A stretch of 64,000 nucleotides of DNA from assembly GCA_024663395.1 (NCBI GenBank), contig JANFAH010000007.1:1984001-2048000 (forward strand), written 5' to 3'. The first letter of the stretch is position 1, and every line of letters starts with the position of its first letter. The translations under genes were made by a program, and so were the position numbers. Positions 1 to 13,135 of this stretch are shown here, in pieces. Source of the DNA: Pisolithus tinctorius. Lineage: Eukaryota > Basidiomycota > Agaricomycetes > Boletales > Pisolithaceae. A model generated the notes under the pieces. That model searched no databases. It was not told where the DNA came from and was given only the letters and a program-made list of their open reading frames with translations.

Positions 1-1566
1 CGATTGGTAACTCCGGATCATGCTCGTACATCGTAACACCGCACGCAGGTTCCGGAGAAGACATACGGGGGGTTCTGTCGTACCCCCTTTTCGCACCGTG
101 TCTGGGTGTAGACCGTGACTCCGAATGGTATTCTAAGTTTGGCAAGGCTTCTTCTGGGCTCTCCACGGAAGCTGACTGAGGCGGCGTGGTTGCAGCTGAC
201 TCAAACGTAGATACAGAAGAGACCGAGACCGGTGAAACTGGGGCACTCTGCCCACTGCGATTAGAGTTGGTGTGCCGACGGAGGTGGCGAGATACAAATG
301 GAGGGGACCCAGGTGCACGGTCATTGGAATCGGATGCGTTGGGCATCTGAATCGTGCTTGTCTTTTGCGCGTGGTCATTGGAACGATACCGATGGCGGTT
401 CCGTCGGTTACCGCCGCCTGACTTTGTTGGGAACTGCTGTGGAACAGGGTTTTGAGGAGCCGAGGGTGAAGTCTGGGCTACAGAGGAACTATCCATCGAT
501 GACCCATTGGAATCACTACGCTCAAGGACTTCCCAATCATCCAGCTGTTCATGTTCCTTAGACCTGCGATGGAAGAGCTTCCGGGAACGTTGGTTCCCGT
601 GATGGGAATTTGGAAGCGAGAGCAGCGACGGCGTACTCTTGAAAAAAGGGCTAGGATTGCGTAGTAGAGAGATGACAGAAGACGACGGCTGCGGTGACTG
701 AGAACGAAGGTGGAAAAACTTTGAAGGTGATGCTGGAAGGTGTGGCAACCTATGGTTCTTTGGAGTAGATGGCGTGGAGGCGTCCGAGTTATCTTGCACT
801 TGTTCATCGTCGTAGCGATCGTGGTCCTCTGGAATCTGGAGCGAAAGCTGGGAAGCGTTAAATTGCATAGCGCTCGGACGCCTGGTTGTCGGCTGGCTAA
901 AAAGACGGGTCCGTTGTGGTACCGGGGTCGACGGTGCTGCCGAGACTATCCTCTGTTTATGCCTCTTGACACGCTCATCCAAAGGAACTCCGCGCTGCCT
1001 TTCTAATTCCCACCTAGTTCCTGGCTCGAGGTCCACAAGCTCGATACTGGATCCGTCCTCCTCAGTCTGGGGAGTTGGCGGTACGGAGGTCACAGAAACT
1101 GAATCTGACCTATCCGCTTCCTGTCTGGTACCAATCATTTGGGTAGATGGCACAGGGATGACATCTTCCATAGGAATCGAGGAACCACCCTCGTGAACAT
1201 AATCCTCAGATACGATTGTAGATGCTGTAGTCGAGGTCGCCTTCTCGTAGGTGGGGGGAGGGGGATACTCTGTCAAACCATCGTTAGAACTGCAAGTACG
1301 TGGGCAGTGGGTGCAATCCAACCTTCGTCGAGCATTCTGGAGGATTGGACGGGATCGCGCTGCCCACGAGCACTCCCGAAGAAGGCGATATTGAATTGGA
1401 TTTCCTCCTCGTATCTATCTTCCCTTTGTTTTCTTGGTCTCTGTCTTCTTGTGTGAGTGCTAGAGCTATCGGATGACGGGGGTGTATGGCGGGTGTGGTG
1501 GGGAGTACTTTGAGGGAGATACGGTGCTGGATGGGATTGCTCGACGGCCTTCTTGCCTGAGGTCAT
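1..1566 (-). CDS. Ser/Pro-rich hypothetical protein, C-terminus beyond the window edge
   Basis: Unrecognised. On the minus strand an uninterrupted reading frame covers 1-1269 and leaves the window without a stop, so the 3' end is missing. It joins an upstream exon, 1323-1566, across a 53 bp intron (1270-1322, donor GTTGGA, CTAAC branch-like motif, acceptor ACAG). The join is in phase and creates a PPPPTYE segment. I chose the start at 1566 (MTSGKK) as the first Met of the exon; further 5' exons are possible. About 504 residues are visible: low complexity, rich in Ser, Pro, Arg and Gln, with many S/T-P sites (STPSTPK, SQSPQPSSS), basic stretches and no membrane segment. It is probably a disordered regulatory or scaffold protein; no domain is recognisable. 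The weak donor is the least certain part. Confidence 0.6.
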
Positions 1567-3422
1567 CGTATGACACTGCAAGTGGAGAGTGCAGATGGAA
1601 GACAAGGGCGAAGACGCACAACCACGCCTTTACCTGCTGGTATGCCGACACGCATTAGTTATGTTATTTGCTGGGCTTTGGCTTTTATCCGATGGTGGAA
1701 GACGGGCCATGTGTCCGGAACATGAGTCTGACCCATTTTCGTTCTCTGGGACCATGATCGGAAAGGGGGTGCGTTTCCTTTCCTTACCTTGAGCCGAGAA
1801 CTGTCCTTATCGACACGCTGCTGCCTCGAGGGACTTGGTTGTCCAACACTACACCTGCCTTTTACGGCGTACGCAATTTCACGTGACCTTCCATCCCTCC
1901 AGCTCGCAATGGATCCGACATTGTTTCCTGTTGCTTCGACGGGAATGAACAATCGCCGCATAGAATACTCATTTGGTAGGCTTTACTGTAACCCGACCCT
2001 GCATAGTGCCGTCTGCCTGCCTGCCGACTGAGACGGATAGCAGTCGCCGTCTGTACATCATTTCATCAGTGCTGACAACGCCTACTAGAGCTTCGGAGTT
2101 CCTACCAGTTATTCTTCACACTGCATGCTCGCCTTGACACCACTGACTTCAGCTGTTTTCCTCGGAAATGACACAAAGTTCGGACTCCACTGGGTCCTGA
2201 ATTCAACGGGCCGTGATCGGCCACAGGCAAACATGCAGTGACTTTTATCCGGAATTCTCTCCACCCCCACCGCTCGCTGATGTACGCGCCCACACTTTAG
2301 GGAACTTTCATGACAATCAAGGTAGAAACTTTGGGATCGATGACGTCTTTCAACGCTTCTCCCTTTCTTCGCACCTTATTTCAGCTGGGAAATGTGTCAA
2401 TTATTTTGGTGTTGAAAACATCTCTCCCTGGTTTCGAACGGGGAACAGTAGTCCGCAATGATCGCGCAGACCATTGCGATTGTTCCTACTTGACAGTCTG
2501 GCGCCACTGCAATTGCTACGACGTTAGCCAAGGCCCCACCCGACAGGCATCCAGGGTCAATACCTAAAGGGGACTTAGGCGTGTATGTGCCCGTTTCGGC
2601 CTTCTACACATCTGCTGGTGGAAATTGGTAGGTCATCTGTACGCGTTGAAACGTGACGCCATGCACGCGTCATACAGAAGGCTCACCTTGCCAGTAAAGA
2701 GCGCGACACCAGATGTCGCGTGGAAGTCCAGACCAGGCTAGGTTCCTCGGAAAATTGCTATGGAGCAATGTACCACGACGGCGCAAGCAATGCAGGAACC
2801 TAACGACTGGTCAAACTCTGCCTCCAGGCAACACAAAAGAGGAAGCTTTCTGGTAATTCCTGTTAGAAACCTGCCTGATTTGTCACGTACGGCCTTGGAA
2901 CAGGCCCGAACCGCGCGCATCCTGAGAGGTCACCAGTAACTTTGGACGTTCTTTTTAGAATGGGCCCAGCTAGAAGCGGTGGGGGTCCTTGGAAGTGCAC
3001 TTCAGTGGGTCATTCACGAGTCCCAGAATTTATGATGTTGCAGATGTCCTTCCTGCGTGTTCTGGGCATCGTTGACATTGACATTTCGAGGAGAGAGACC
3101 CTCCATTTCCGTGCTCGGTACTATTCGGAGTTCGCTCCTGGGTCAACCAGGTTGGTTTTAATGATATGGAGGCTGGATAAGGTATTTAAAAAAAGGGTCC
3201 CTTCGTACTAGAAGCTCAGACACGGAGGTCCCTTTGGATTTGAATACCATTAGAGCTCCCCCGGTGACGTCATTTTGGGGAACCTGAGTGATAGAATTTC
3301 AACGTCCAACACCGCAGCGAAATCTCTACCGGGGAGCCCTCAGCCTGGCTCTAGGACGGTGGGACCCGTTAGTTGCAAGGTTGGAATGAAATTGAGGTCG
3401 AGGTACCTCACGTGATTTGTTA
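1567..3422. other. intergenic region, no supported gene
   Basis: Only short frames with no family resemblance or consistent splicing are seen here. It presumably holds the 5' region of the minus-strand gene to the left and the promoter of the condensin gene to the right. Two ACGCGT hexamers lie at 2641-2646 and 2665-2670, and a TATTTAAA-like stretch at about 3183. Confidence 0.5.
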
Positions 3423-3428
3423 ACGCGT
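3423..3428. promoter_or_regulatory. ACGCGT (MluI cell-cycle box-like) upstream of condensin
   Basis: A palindromic ACGCGT lies 41 bp before the condensin start codon, with two more copies about 800 bp upstream. In ascomycete yeasts this hexamer is the binding site of the MBF (Mbp1/Swi6) G1/S activator. Relevance here is inference from position and from the role of the gene. Confidence 0.35.
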
Positions 3429-3468
3429 CGCGCCACGCACGGTGCAGTGAATATTCCAACCAAGCACG

Positions 3469-6400
3469 ATGCCAGCCCGCACAAATCCACCGGCGGAGGC
3501 GTTGTCTGTGTCCATCCCAAAGATATTCGATCAGGCGCAGAATACGACAGCAAATCACCAAAAAAACATCGTCGCCCTGCACAAGATCCACCTCGATGCA
3601 GCTGCCTTCACTGAATCAGTTCACAATGGGAAGGCAATTAAGCTAACAGGGGAGCGGAACTTCGAGGACGCCTTCATCGATATGGTGTGCCGGGTATTGG
3701 TGATCAAGAAAGGCGTCTCTCAGGCAGAAAGGATTGTTAAGTTCATAGGAACGTACACAAAGTACTTGAATGAAAAAGGCTGGTCACCACAACCTCCAGT
3801 TTCTCTAAAGCCATTCTTAACGCGATCTTCAGCTGCTGAGACCAAGAAAGAGGACGAAGCTGAAGATGATGATGACGACGACACCACTGCTTCACGCTTT
3901 GTAGCACGGCTCCTTAAGTTCCTGGTGAACGGTTTCGTTGCGAAAGATAAGGTCGTCCGTTATCGCTCCGTACGCATTCTTGCCGAGATGGTTGCACATT
4001 TAGGCGAAATCGAGTGCGTCCTCATGCCCTTCTTGTTGGATATCAAAACATGACCAACGTCATCCCCAGCGAGGACGTGTACATGATGCTTCGTGCAGCC
4101 CTTATCGAGCGTGTGCACGATAAAGAAACCAACGTGCGCGTTCAAGCGGTTGTCGCACTTTCAAAGCTCTGTGGTTCTGAGGATGCTTCTGACGTCAACG
4201 ACGACGAGCCCACCGCCATCGATGTACTTCTCGACACGCTGGCTTGCGACCCTGCCGCGTGAGTATCTCGGATACTTGTATCTTGTGATGTAGCATTTTT
4301 ATACCATTGGCAACAGGGAAGTACGAAGAGCGGCACTTCTCAATATACCGCTTGCCCCTCACACTCTTCCTGCTATGCTAGCCCGAACTCGGGACACTGA
4401 CACCGTGATGCGTAAATTGACTTTTTCCCAAGTACTCGAAAACAATTGTGAGCCTAAGTCCCCTCCGCAATCACTGTTTTGTGTCTTGCTGACTTGCCCC
4501 AGGCTTGTCCGCAGACCACGCGAGTATCGGCGCTGCCCATCCTCGTGTTCTGTCCATTGCTCAGAGAGAACTGATCATCCGCAATGGGCTCGGCGATCGC
4601 GAGCCTGCAGTAAGAGCTGCCGCTGGGTCTCTTCTGGGTACTTGGGTTGACGTTGCACGGGGTCCCACGAAAGCCGAAGACGACGATCACGCAATACGGA
4701 AAGACGTCATCGCCTTACTTAAGTTACTTGATCTTCATGAAAGCACGATCGCGGAAGACGCGTTATTGAGTATCTTTGCCACTCGAGTCGACATTTTTGA
4801 GCACCTCGAGTTCAAGGGTAGGTCTACCCCTGAACCTTTGTTTTGCGGATTCTCGGGTCTTGACCGTTCCCTCTTCCCTAGAGGACTATTGGAGAGAACT
4901 CACTCCGGAACGTACTTTCCTTGCACGCATCTTCGTAGAGCATTGCATTGCCACCAAGGATGATGCCAAACTAGATGCTTCTCTTCCAGTCGTGACCCAC
5001 CTCGCCTTCCAAATCCAGAACGCTTACAATGCATACCTCGATGACACCGACGCAGCGGCGGCGCGGGAGCATAATGTCTCAGAAGAACAACTTGCGCAAG
5101 AAGAAGACGCGCGGCTGGATCAAGAGTTCATCATCGGTGAACTGCTCCGACTTGCTGTCAGCCTCGACTACGCAGATGAGATGGGAAGGAGAAAGATGTT
5201 CAAACTCGTCCGTAAGTACCTCCGTTCACTACCACACAGCATTGTCACAAAGGTCGTCTCACCAACGACATAGGTGATATGATTTCTCAGGAAGTTCTAC
5301 CGGAGTCACTTGTTTCACGCTGTCTAGACATCCTACGCACACTCTCACCTAATGAGCGTGACCTTATTCGAGTCGTTGTCGAAGTTGTCCACGAACTCCG
5401 AGATCGAGATACTACAGATGAAGAAGCAGAAGTAGAAAAGGAAGCTACAGAAACGGCCACTGCGTTTGGAGAAATCCCTTCCGCAGGGCCTTCTAGCACA
5501 CAGGAGGGACTGCGAAAACCTCCTAAGGAAGCAAAACCGCTGAGCCCAGAAGAACAAGTGCGAGCTGATACCCTCGACCTGCGGTGTTTGTCACTGTGCA
5601 TTGGGATGCTGGAACGTGTCAATGGCGTGAGCTATATCCCCGTATTGTGATTAGTTGCGACGCTGAACCAATGTTGCACTCCAGACTTTTGAAGAAAACT
5701 CTACGCTGGAAGGTATCCTGGGTGAACTGATCATACCGTCGGTGAAACGCAAGGAGCTTGCATTGCGGGAAAAGGGTCTCGTCTGTCTTGGTTTGTGCTG
5801 CCTCATTGCACGGGTAAGCGTCGCTCATGCTGGCCTTCTGATGGGTGCTCATGCCGCTGTGCTGTGATTCTTGTATTTCACAGCGTATGGCTTTGAACTC
5901 GTTTCAGCTGTTCCTCAGCCAGATCCAAGCAGCACCCGAAGTGCTCAAAATTCGGGTGCTGCAGATAGTGTTTGACATTTTAATGGTGCACGACGGCGAC
6001 TTTTTGGGCCGGGGCAACGCGGGGGTGTGTTACCCTCCATCAGTCTTCCTAATGCGCCTGACCTCTGACGTATGAATGACCCAGGGCGAACGCATTGTTG
6101 AATTTTTATTGCACATATTGAGTGTAGAGGACGCTGACAAGGTCCAAGCACTGATGTGCGTTGGCCTCGCGAAGCTTGTTCTCTCCGGAATAGTTTCAGA
6201 CGATCGGGTATGTCCCCAAGTCACCTTGTTGACGAGACCCTTAGATGCTGACTATCATGTGTGAAATGATGGCTACTTCTCCTACAGGTTCTCAAGAGTC
6301 TCGTCGTCGCATACCTCTCACCAGACACAGCTGACAACCAGGAATTAAGACAGTGCTTGTCCTATTTTTTCCCCGTGTTTTGCTGCTCGTCATCTGTGAA

Positions 6401-7983
6401 TCAGCGTCAAATGATGCAGGTGCGCAGCGACTCCTTTGCTCACGGCTTTAGCGCTAATCGCGTGACTGAGTACAGATCACCATGCCCTTGTTCGAACAAC
6501 TCGCTGGTGCAACACGCGAGTTGGAAGATGACCAAGAGATGGTCTCACCAGCTCAAATTATTGGGATGTTCGTCGATTGGACGGATCCCCAGAAAGCCTT
6601 GTGGGTTCCGTCCTCTTCCTTGTTTCGAATTGTCATCTTAACCCGAACAATCCGCGACCCCAACAGCGATGTACAAGGTCAGAAGATTGACAATAGTGTA
6701 CACGTCGACTTGGCTGCCGACATCATGAAGGCATTATTTAAAGATGGCATGGAGAGTACGTTGTCTGCTTCGCTCTTTTCCGAATTACAAAGCGACTAAG
6801 GCGATGCGCAGAGGAAGATAAGAAAGTTCTCTGTCAGGTGCTGGGACGGCTTCATCTTCCGGACACCGCGGACGACGACAAGATCCGTACAATAAAGCTA
6901 CTAATTCATAACCTTGGCACGGTGTGTATAACTTTTCCATTTTTACAGTCTTCATTTAATCAGTAATCTCTCCGTTTGTTCGCGTGGCCCATTAGCGCCG
7001 CCCACTCAGGGACACCGCTGCCAAGAACGCACTAGCCAAGTTCGATGCATCCCTGTCGAAGAAGTATGCAGACAAACTCGCTGACTTTAACGAGGAAGAA
7101 TATCGCCAACTAGCTGCGCTCAAGGACTTGTTTGAGTTCCTGGACGATATAATTCCCATTGATGAGGACGAGGAGATAGAACTCCCAAAAACAAGAGCCA
7201 GGAAGCGGTTTGTAATTGTTTCCTCACCGCTGGTGGTGCCCTAACGAGTATTTTGTTTCGTCTTGTTGAAATTACGCGTTATCCACAACCTATGGAATGT
7301 GGTCTACTTTATGGGTTACAGACGCTCTCGAAGTATGACGACTGACACCGTAACAAGTGGTGCCGAGGAAGGCAGTCCAGCGACATCCGCAGCGTCATCA
7401 TCGAAGCCAAGAAGCAAGGGGAAAGGGAAACAACCGAAGTAGGCTTCTGATTTACTATCTTACATCCATTACGGTACGATCTATTCGGTGTTGTTTACAG
7501 GAGAAGACGAGTCTCTGGATCGGATGATGATTCGGACGACCATGCTCCCGATAACCACGCTACGCCAGCTCCCACCCGGGTATTGCCTAAACGCGCTGCG
7601 TAAGTGATCATCAGGATGGAGCGTTGTAAGTATGCGAGCTGATCGAATCATTCGCGGGCGTCCAGTTCCGTCAAGAAGCCGGCAGCTCAGCCGATCATTA
7701 TCAGCGATGACGATGATGAAGATGAAGAACACGAAGACAATCCCACGGAAACAACACCAGTTCCCTCATCTCGGAAGAGAGATCCGAACCAACGACAAAC
7801 AGGGTACGTGTTCTGTGGATGATATTGCTCCCGATGATTTGACCCACTAACCAACTACTTCCATTTTCTAGGGGCAAGACTACAGAGGACCATTTGGCTG
7901 GTAATACCACGTTTGATTCGATTATGGACAGTGGAGATGAAGATGAAGAGGGAGAAGTGGACGATATACTAGCTGAAGACTAA
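3469..7983 (+). CDS. YCG1: Condensin complex subunit 3 (Cnd3/Ycg1/CAP-G)
   Basis: HEAT-repeat non-SMC subunit of condensin, which helps load and anchor the complex on chromosomes for mitotic compaction. Exons read as 3469-4013, 4070-4258, 4317-4447, 4503-4817, 4882-5211, 5274-5626, 5685-5813, 5884-6024, 6085-6207, 6288-6419, 6476-6755, 6812-6921, 6996-7207, 7322-7438, 7501-7599, 7666-7803 and 7872-7983. They total 3456 nt, 1151 residues. A further in-frame 66 bp intron (6601-6666, GTGGGT...CAACAG) is likely and would give 1129. Family marks include RIHDKE-type HEAT helices (here ERVHDKETNVRVQAV), the VRRAALLNIPL segment, a DDKIRT motif and an acidic linker near residue 130. The C-terminal 150 residues are basic/acidic low complexity (DDDDEDEE), usual for this subunit. 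The first intron donor, GTGCGT, reads into an in-frame stop if unspliced. Confidence 0.93.
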
Positions 7984-10900
7984 TTTCGATATCGCCTATG
8001 TCGTTTAGACGAGCTAATATCCCCGAGGTGTACTTATGTATATCATATGGCGTCGTATACAAGGCAGAGGGTCATGACGGATACAGAGTATAGTGATGGT
8101 ATGAAGGCAGTAATAGCACCGGTTTGCCTCGGAAGAATTGCTTCCTTATCTGGCGAGGTAACTTGCCATTCGAGCTCAATCCGCAGAGACAAGAGTTGCT
8201 GTAACACGCTGAAAAAGCGCGATGTTGGGAACCGGGATCGATCTCCTAGCCGATGATTTCACTATGTACCACTTGGTCCGCATCCTTCCGCATCCTATCG
8301 AGGAATGTTAGGGAAAATGCTGCCCACCCTTGCACCTACGAGTAATATTCGAATTTCGGGCGCCTAATCCGATAGTCTTCTCTTGATATCACGGTCAAAT
8401 TCGGGCGTTTGCATGCTGGCAAGGTACATTCTAGTTATACCGCCGTATATGCCTTGAGTGGCGCACGTTGAACGGGCCCAATGATTTTACCCTTGTTATC
8501 AGGACTTCCGTCAACCGAGTACTTGCACTTCTCTGTTGACTATCACTCTTCGACATCACGGCCAAACACTCTCGACAAGATCGTTTTCGCACTGCAACAT
8601 CAGTTCATCCATTTTGATTATCGTCTTAGGATCTCCGTGGACTCAGTTGAATGCAATGTTTGAAACTGCTCTGTTAGTGTCAATAACGAGCACGTGCATT
8701 TCCTTGGCCCAGCTGGACGGAATTCATCGATGACTCAAGCTCAACATACACGCTCCACCTCCCTTCCAGATGGTGACAGAAAGTAGTGACACGTCTGTGC
8801 TGAGTGATCGGATCGTTCCGAGCCGTTCACCAGTCGCCCAACTAAATTCGAGATCAAATGACAACGAAAAGGACTTTTATCTGCTTACTGTAAAATTTCA
8901 AAAACGCGAGTGTACATAGATCCGTTTCTTCTCTTTTTTTTTTTCCATAATTTCGTAGGGACGGGAGTGAAATGAAACCTCGTCGCAACGACTGAAATTG
9001 CGCCCAACACCAGAAGTTTGGCCCAGAACCACTAATTTAAATCGCAGTTCGTCGGATTGATGTGCGAATGGCGTTAGTGACTAGTGACTGGTCAGTCATT
9101 CAGGTGTTTACTTATCCCTACGGCAATCGGCCTCCATCGAATCCTCGACGAAAATGGTGCGTAAACCCGGGATCGTTGAAGAAGCAGGTAGACGGGTTAC
9201 TTGTCATGGAGACCCCGATTCCCGGTCGCGAATCTGATTCCCGACATCACGAGGACTCTACCTTGGGGAACTAGCCAAAACTTTGGTAGAGAGGCCTCAT
9301 GTTCGATAAGATGGACCTATCGACGGTGTTGAGCTAGGCGCACATTGGGCGGTGGTCTTGATGATCAAGAAGGTCGCTACCATGCACCGGTCGATAGATT
9401 TTACCCCACTGGTCGTGATGGAAGTCCGACGCTGCTGTGCTACTCTCATTGCAACGTAGTGGCGAGTGGTGCAGCAGGACGTAGACCGGAAGACGCACAG
9501 ACCCGTGGGCTTTTTTTTTTCTTTCCCTTTAGCTCATAGCAATACTTCCTTACGTTTGAATTTGAACGACTACAATTCCAACACGGAGTGGAGTATACAT
9601 GAGGTTATACTCGACGGTACAGTGCACTGCCCAATTAATTGTTTCCCGTCAACTCCGGACGCCGGCCACTCAAAAATTAGGAGTACTGTATTACCCGATC
9701 GATTTAAAGCCTCGACCAATGTACTACGGCGGCGGCCGGTGGAGTCTGTCCACTACCACCTACCCCTCAACGAGTCCCATGAGCGTCTGGCAGGGTCCGT
9801 CGGATCGGCGCACTCGAAGCTCCGAGCAAATCGCAGAATATGTCTCACAGAGGCTGATCGATCTTTGTGTTCATGATGACCCATTGGTGTGATCCATAAT
9901 GTGTCATCGTAAGACCTCCTAAGACTCGCGTTGTCAGTCAACTGTCGTCCACAATACAGCATTATCGGAGCCGAGTGGATCCATGGATACCCCCTCGAGC
10001 CGCCCGCCACAATGGACGGGCTGCGGAATAATTTTTTAGCAGATCATTTGCCGTACAGGCTCATTCAACCGCCGAGTACTCAACGTTCGTAACGTACCCT
10101 TCCAACCGCGTATAGCAGAAGTAATCTAGTTGTTCAGCCACAGGTTTCCACTCGTCACATCATACTTATGATGGGGGCGCACTCACCCTGACATAATTTC
10201 CCAACATTCTGATCTCGTATGTATCCGTTGGTGTACTAGTGAAAAATGAGAGATGGCGTTCCGCAGATAGGAGAAGCAGATGGCCGAGTTGACTTGACCT
10301 AATACATAGTCGAATTGCAGAAGATGTCTTCACAGCAGCAGTACCCCAGACCTGAATGCTGTGCTATCAAACTGGTGTGTTGTCTCTGATGAATGACGCA
10401 AAGGGTTGTTGTTCCATGTTGTCTAAGGTTGTCTACCACTGCGGCACTAGGGCATCCGGGTCGTGTCAGAGGAGATTTTGCGTTTGAACTTTGCTGCGAC
10501 GACGCATGCGCTTTGATCATTGGACAACCGGCGCAGGCCGGATACGGAGAGCGGTGCCACTGCTAGTAATAGGGGTGGTCTCGGAGTGCAGGGTAAACCA
10601 CGTTCCCTTCAATGAAATGAGTACAAGCGTGGGAAGAGTTCTGGGAAGGTATGCTATTAGTGCGGGTTTAGTGGGTGCCATCGTCCTAGACTCGTGTCCA
10701 GTCTTCAGTACCGTACTACACCGTTTACGATCAGGAGGAGTTCACCACATTTGAAGGTTGAACAAGATTACATGACCGCAGGCCACGGACCGGACCTGGT
10801 CCCTGTGACGTCATTAATACGAAATCTGCTTCGAAGACCTGCGGTGGTACTTCCACGAAGAGAGAATGTGAAAATGCGGAGGTCCTTGGCGAAATAAGCT

Positions 10901-12960
10901 CATCGGCTGAAGGACAGCTGTGGGGGTTTCGGTAAGCAGTATGGGGGAATGGAGGTAAGTGGGTGTGAGGAACAACTGCTGCACGCTCCCTCGTGGAAGC
11001 CGAGGATGGGCACTGATGAAGTATACAATTGGTCTAACTGTCGTGGCTGATACAGTGGCATGTCATTGACGTGAGAGCCGTGCGGATATTAGGGTAGGGT
11101 CATATGGAGTGCGCGCCGGGTATCCAGAGGTGTCTGGACGCACCCCCCTATGCAAACCACCAGGTGTTTACGTTGGGTGTCAAAAACACCGAGGTGGTCA
11201 GTGACATTGTCCCTCGAGGACTGCTAAAGATGGTCAGACGACCTGGCGTATGTCGACAGCGGAGATCAAGGAGCCTGTCCTAGGAATTAGCTGCGTTGCA
11301 CAAAGAAACCTCCCCGTGTACGTTAAAGCCCTCGAACGACAGGTGAGGATTGGAAAGACAGCGGCAATACTGTGCCTTCCAAAACCTTGCGAACCAGGTT
11401 GAAGTGACGACACTTATACTTATCGCAGCAGGGTATCTGTTGGAGTGCCAGCAGATGCCCCTGGTTTAAACGTCTACCTGGGTACTTCGCAACTTCTCAA
11501 GCAGGTACACGGCAACCTTGTGTCGATATTTACGACCTTCTTTGATGGGCTGAGCTGACGATCGAATTCAAGGGAGGGTCGAGAATTACATACGTAGTGG
11601 AGCGGAATCTAATAATAGAGCGAGCTCTATTTATGTGCAAGTCCTTCATTTGTGAGATACGCCCCATCAATTTATTACACGACAAACCTGTCTCGGGTGT
11701 CAAAGTTATAGTGCCTGGGACTTACACACAACCACTTACCGTGTGTGTCCCCAGGATTGCGCTGGTTGGCCGGCTCGGCCGAATGTGTGTTGAGATCGTA
11801 TCCATAAGGGGTGGAAGATTCGAGTGTTACAAAGTAGCGTCGCGGAGGAGCCCGGCAGCCTCGCCTGTGTTCGGCGTCGCAACTACGACGTACAGCAAAA
11901 AGAGCTCGTCGTACTGTGAGACCCGAGTCAACCCTGAAGGCATGACCTTTGAATAGATAAGGAGCACAGATCAGTGACGACCCGAGTCGGACCGATCGGG
12001 ATCGAAGGTAGGCATGTGGCTTAGTACTAGTACCAGAAAGCTCACAAAAGCAACTTCGGAGTCTTATGAAGCGCCAGCACACCCCTTCGACGAGTCTTCG
12101 CCGAACACCGATCGGACGTTTCTATGACTAAAGTAACGTGGCATTGTAGAAGCTATCGAACCAACCGGCGGGACTGGTGATGGCCGGGACGTGATGGGAT
12201 GATGAAGGTGGAGGAAATGAGGATCTGATGCGACCCATCACAGAGTGCAGGAGGAGCAAAGTTCAGGCGATGCGTTATGTATAGTAGCGAATCCAGCTGC
12301 GCAATATTATGGCATGGAGTTAGCTGGGTTGCCCCGCCAAGTCCGATTCCATCACGTCCAACGCCTTGGCTATCCTTGGTCAATTAGTTTAACGGACAAC
12401 TCGTAGTGGTCTTCGACCAGAAATTCCGGACAAGAAATGTCATTTTAGTCGTGAGTCAAAAAAAGGTCCGTTCGTTGGATGGGAGGAAGCCTGGTGTATA
12501 CATACTATACGTCTAAACCCCATTAGAGGCCCTGGACATGTGCGGTCCATCAGAGGATTCGTTATCTAGTTTGATGTCTGATCATGGGAGCCATGCGGGA
12601 AAGGGAAAGTTGGACACTGGATGGATGATGCGCTAGTGGCACTAGTAGATTAGAATTGCTTGGCAATGGGGGACAAGAGACTTGGGCCCGCATAGTCGAC
12701 GGATGAATTAGAAGGTGGAGATTGTTTCACGTCTTCTGCGCTCACGACGGACTGTGTTGACTGCCTTCTTGGCTACAGTAGGTTGGACTTGGCCATAGTC
12801 TTGGGCTAGCTACGGAAGAGGTCGCGTCGGCAAGGGGTGTGTGCGGAATCCCAGGGTTCGGGTTCCACCAGCGATTGCCTGATTTGGGTAGAGACCTGGT
12901 GGCCAGATAAGCGGAACGGCAGGTGACTTGTTTTGGAATGTTTGTTTGTTTTCTGATTTC
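7984..12960. other. 5 kb region without a supported gene
   Basis: No frame longer than about 136 codons, no coherent splicing and no recognisable protein on either strand. It contains a T-run at 8934-8944 and another at 9510-9519, and a TGACGTCA at 10806-10813. I searched by eye for tRNA T-arm signatures and for long inverted repeats and found none that hold. It may contain decayed sequence or non-coding RNA that cannot be seen by reading. Confidence 0.4.
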
Positions 12961-12979
12961 GGAATATTGTTGCCCCAAA

Positions 12980-12987
12980 TATAAAAA
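12980..12987 (+). promoter_or_regulatory. TATA box and pyrimidine tract of the H+-ATPase gene
   Basis: TATAAAAA lies 149 bp before the start codon. It is followed at about 13013-13065 by a CT-rich tract (CTCCACTCC repeats), the arrangement typical of highly expressed fungal genes, where transcription starts in or just after the CT block. Confidence 0.6.
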
Positions 12988-13135
12988 GTTGCCTGCTCGA
13001 CGGGGCTGACAACTCTCCCACTCCTTCATCCATCCACTCCTCTCCACTCCATCCCTCTTCTCCAACGCCTAGCCAGTCCGCTAGTGACTTCCATAGTCCC
13101 GTTACTGGGCTATCCCTCCCTGCATTGTTTTTGCC

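Noticed and set aside
2420..2450. TTTCGAAC-like stretch suggesting a tRNA T-arm
   Set aside because: Flanking bases do not pair into a T-stem and no acceptor or anticodon arm could be built on either strand.
9466..9876. 136-codon plus-strand frame in the gene desert
   Set aside because: No recognisable protein, no splicing, and an overlapping frame of similar length in another register; consistent with chance.
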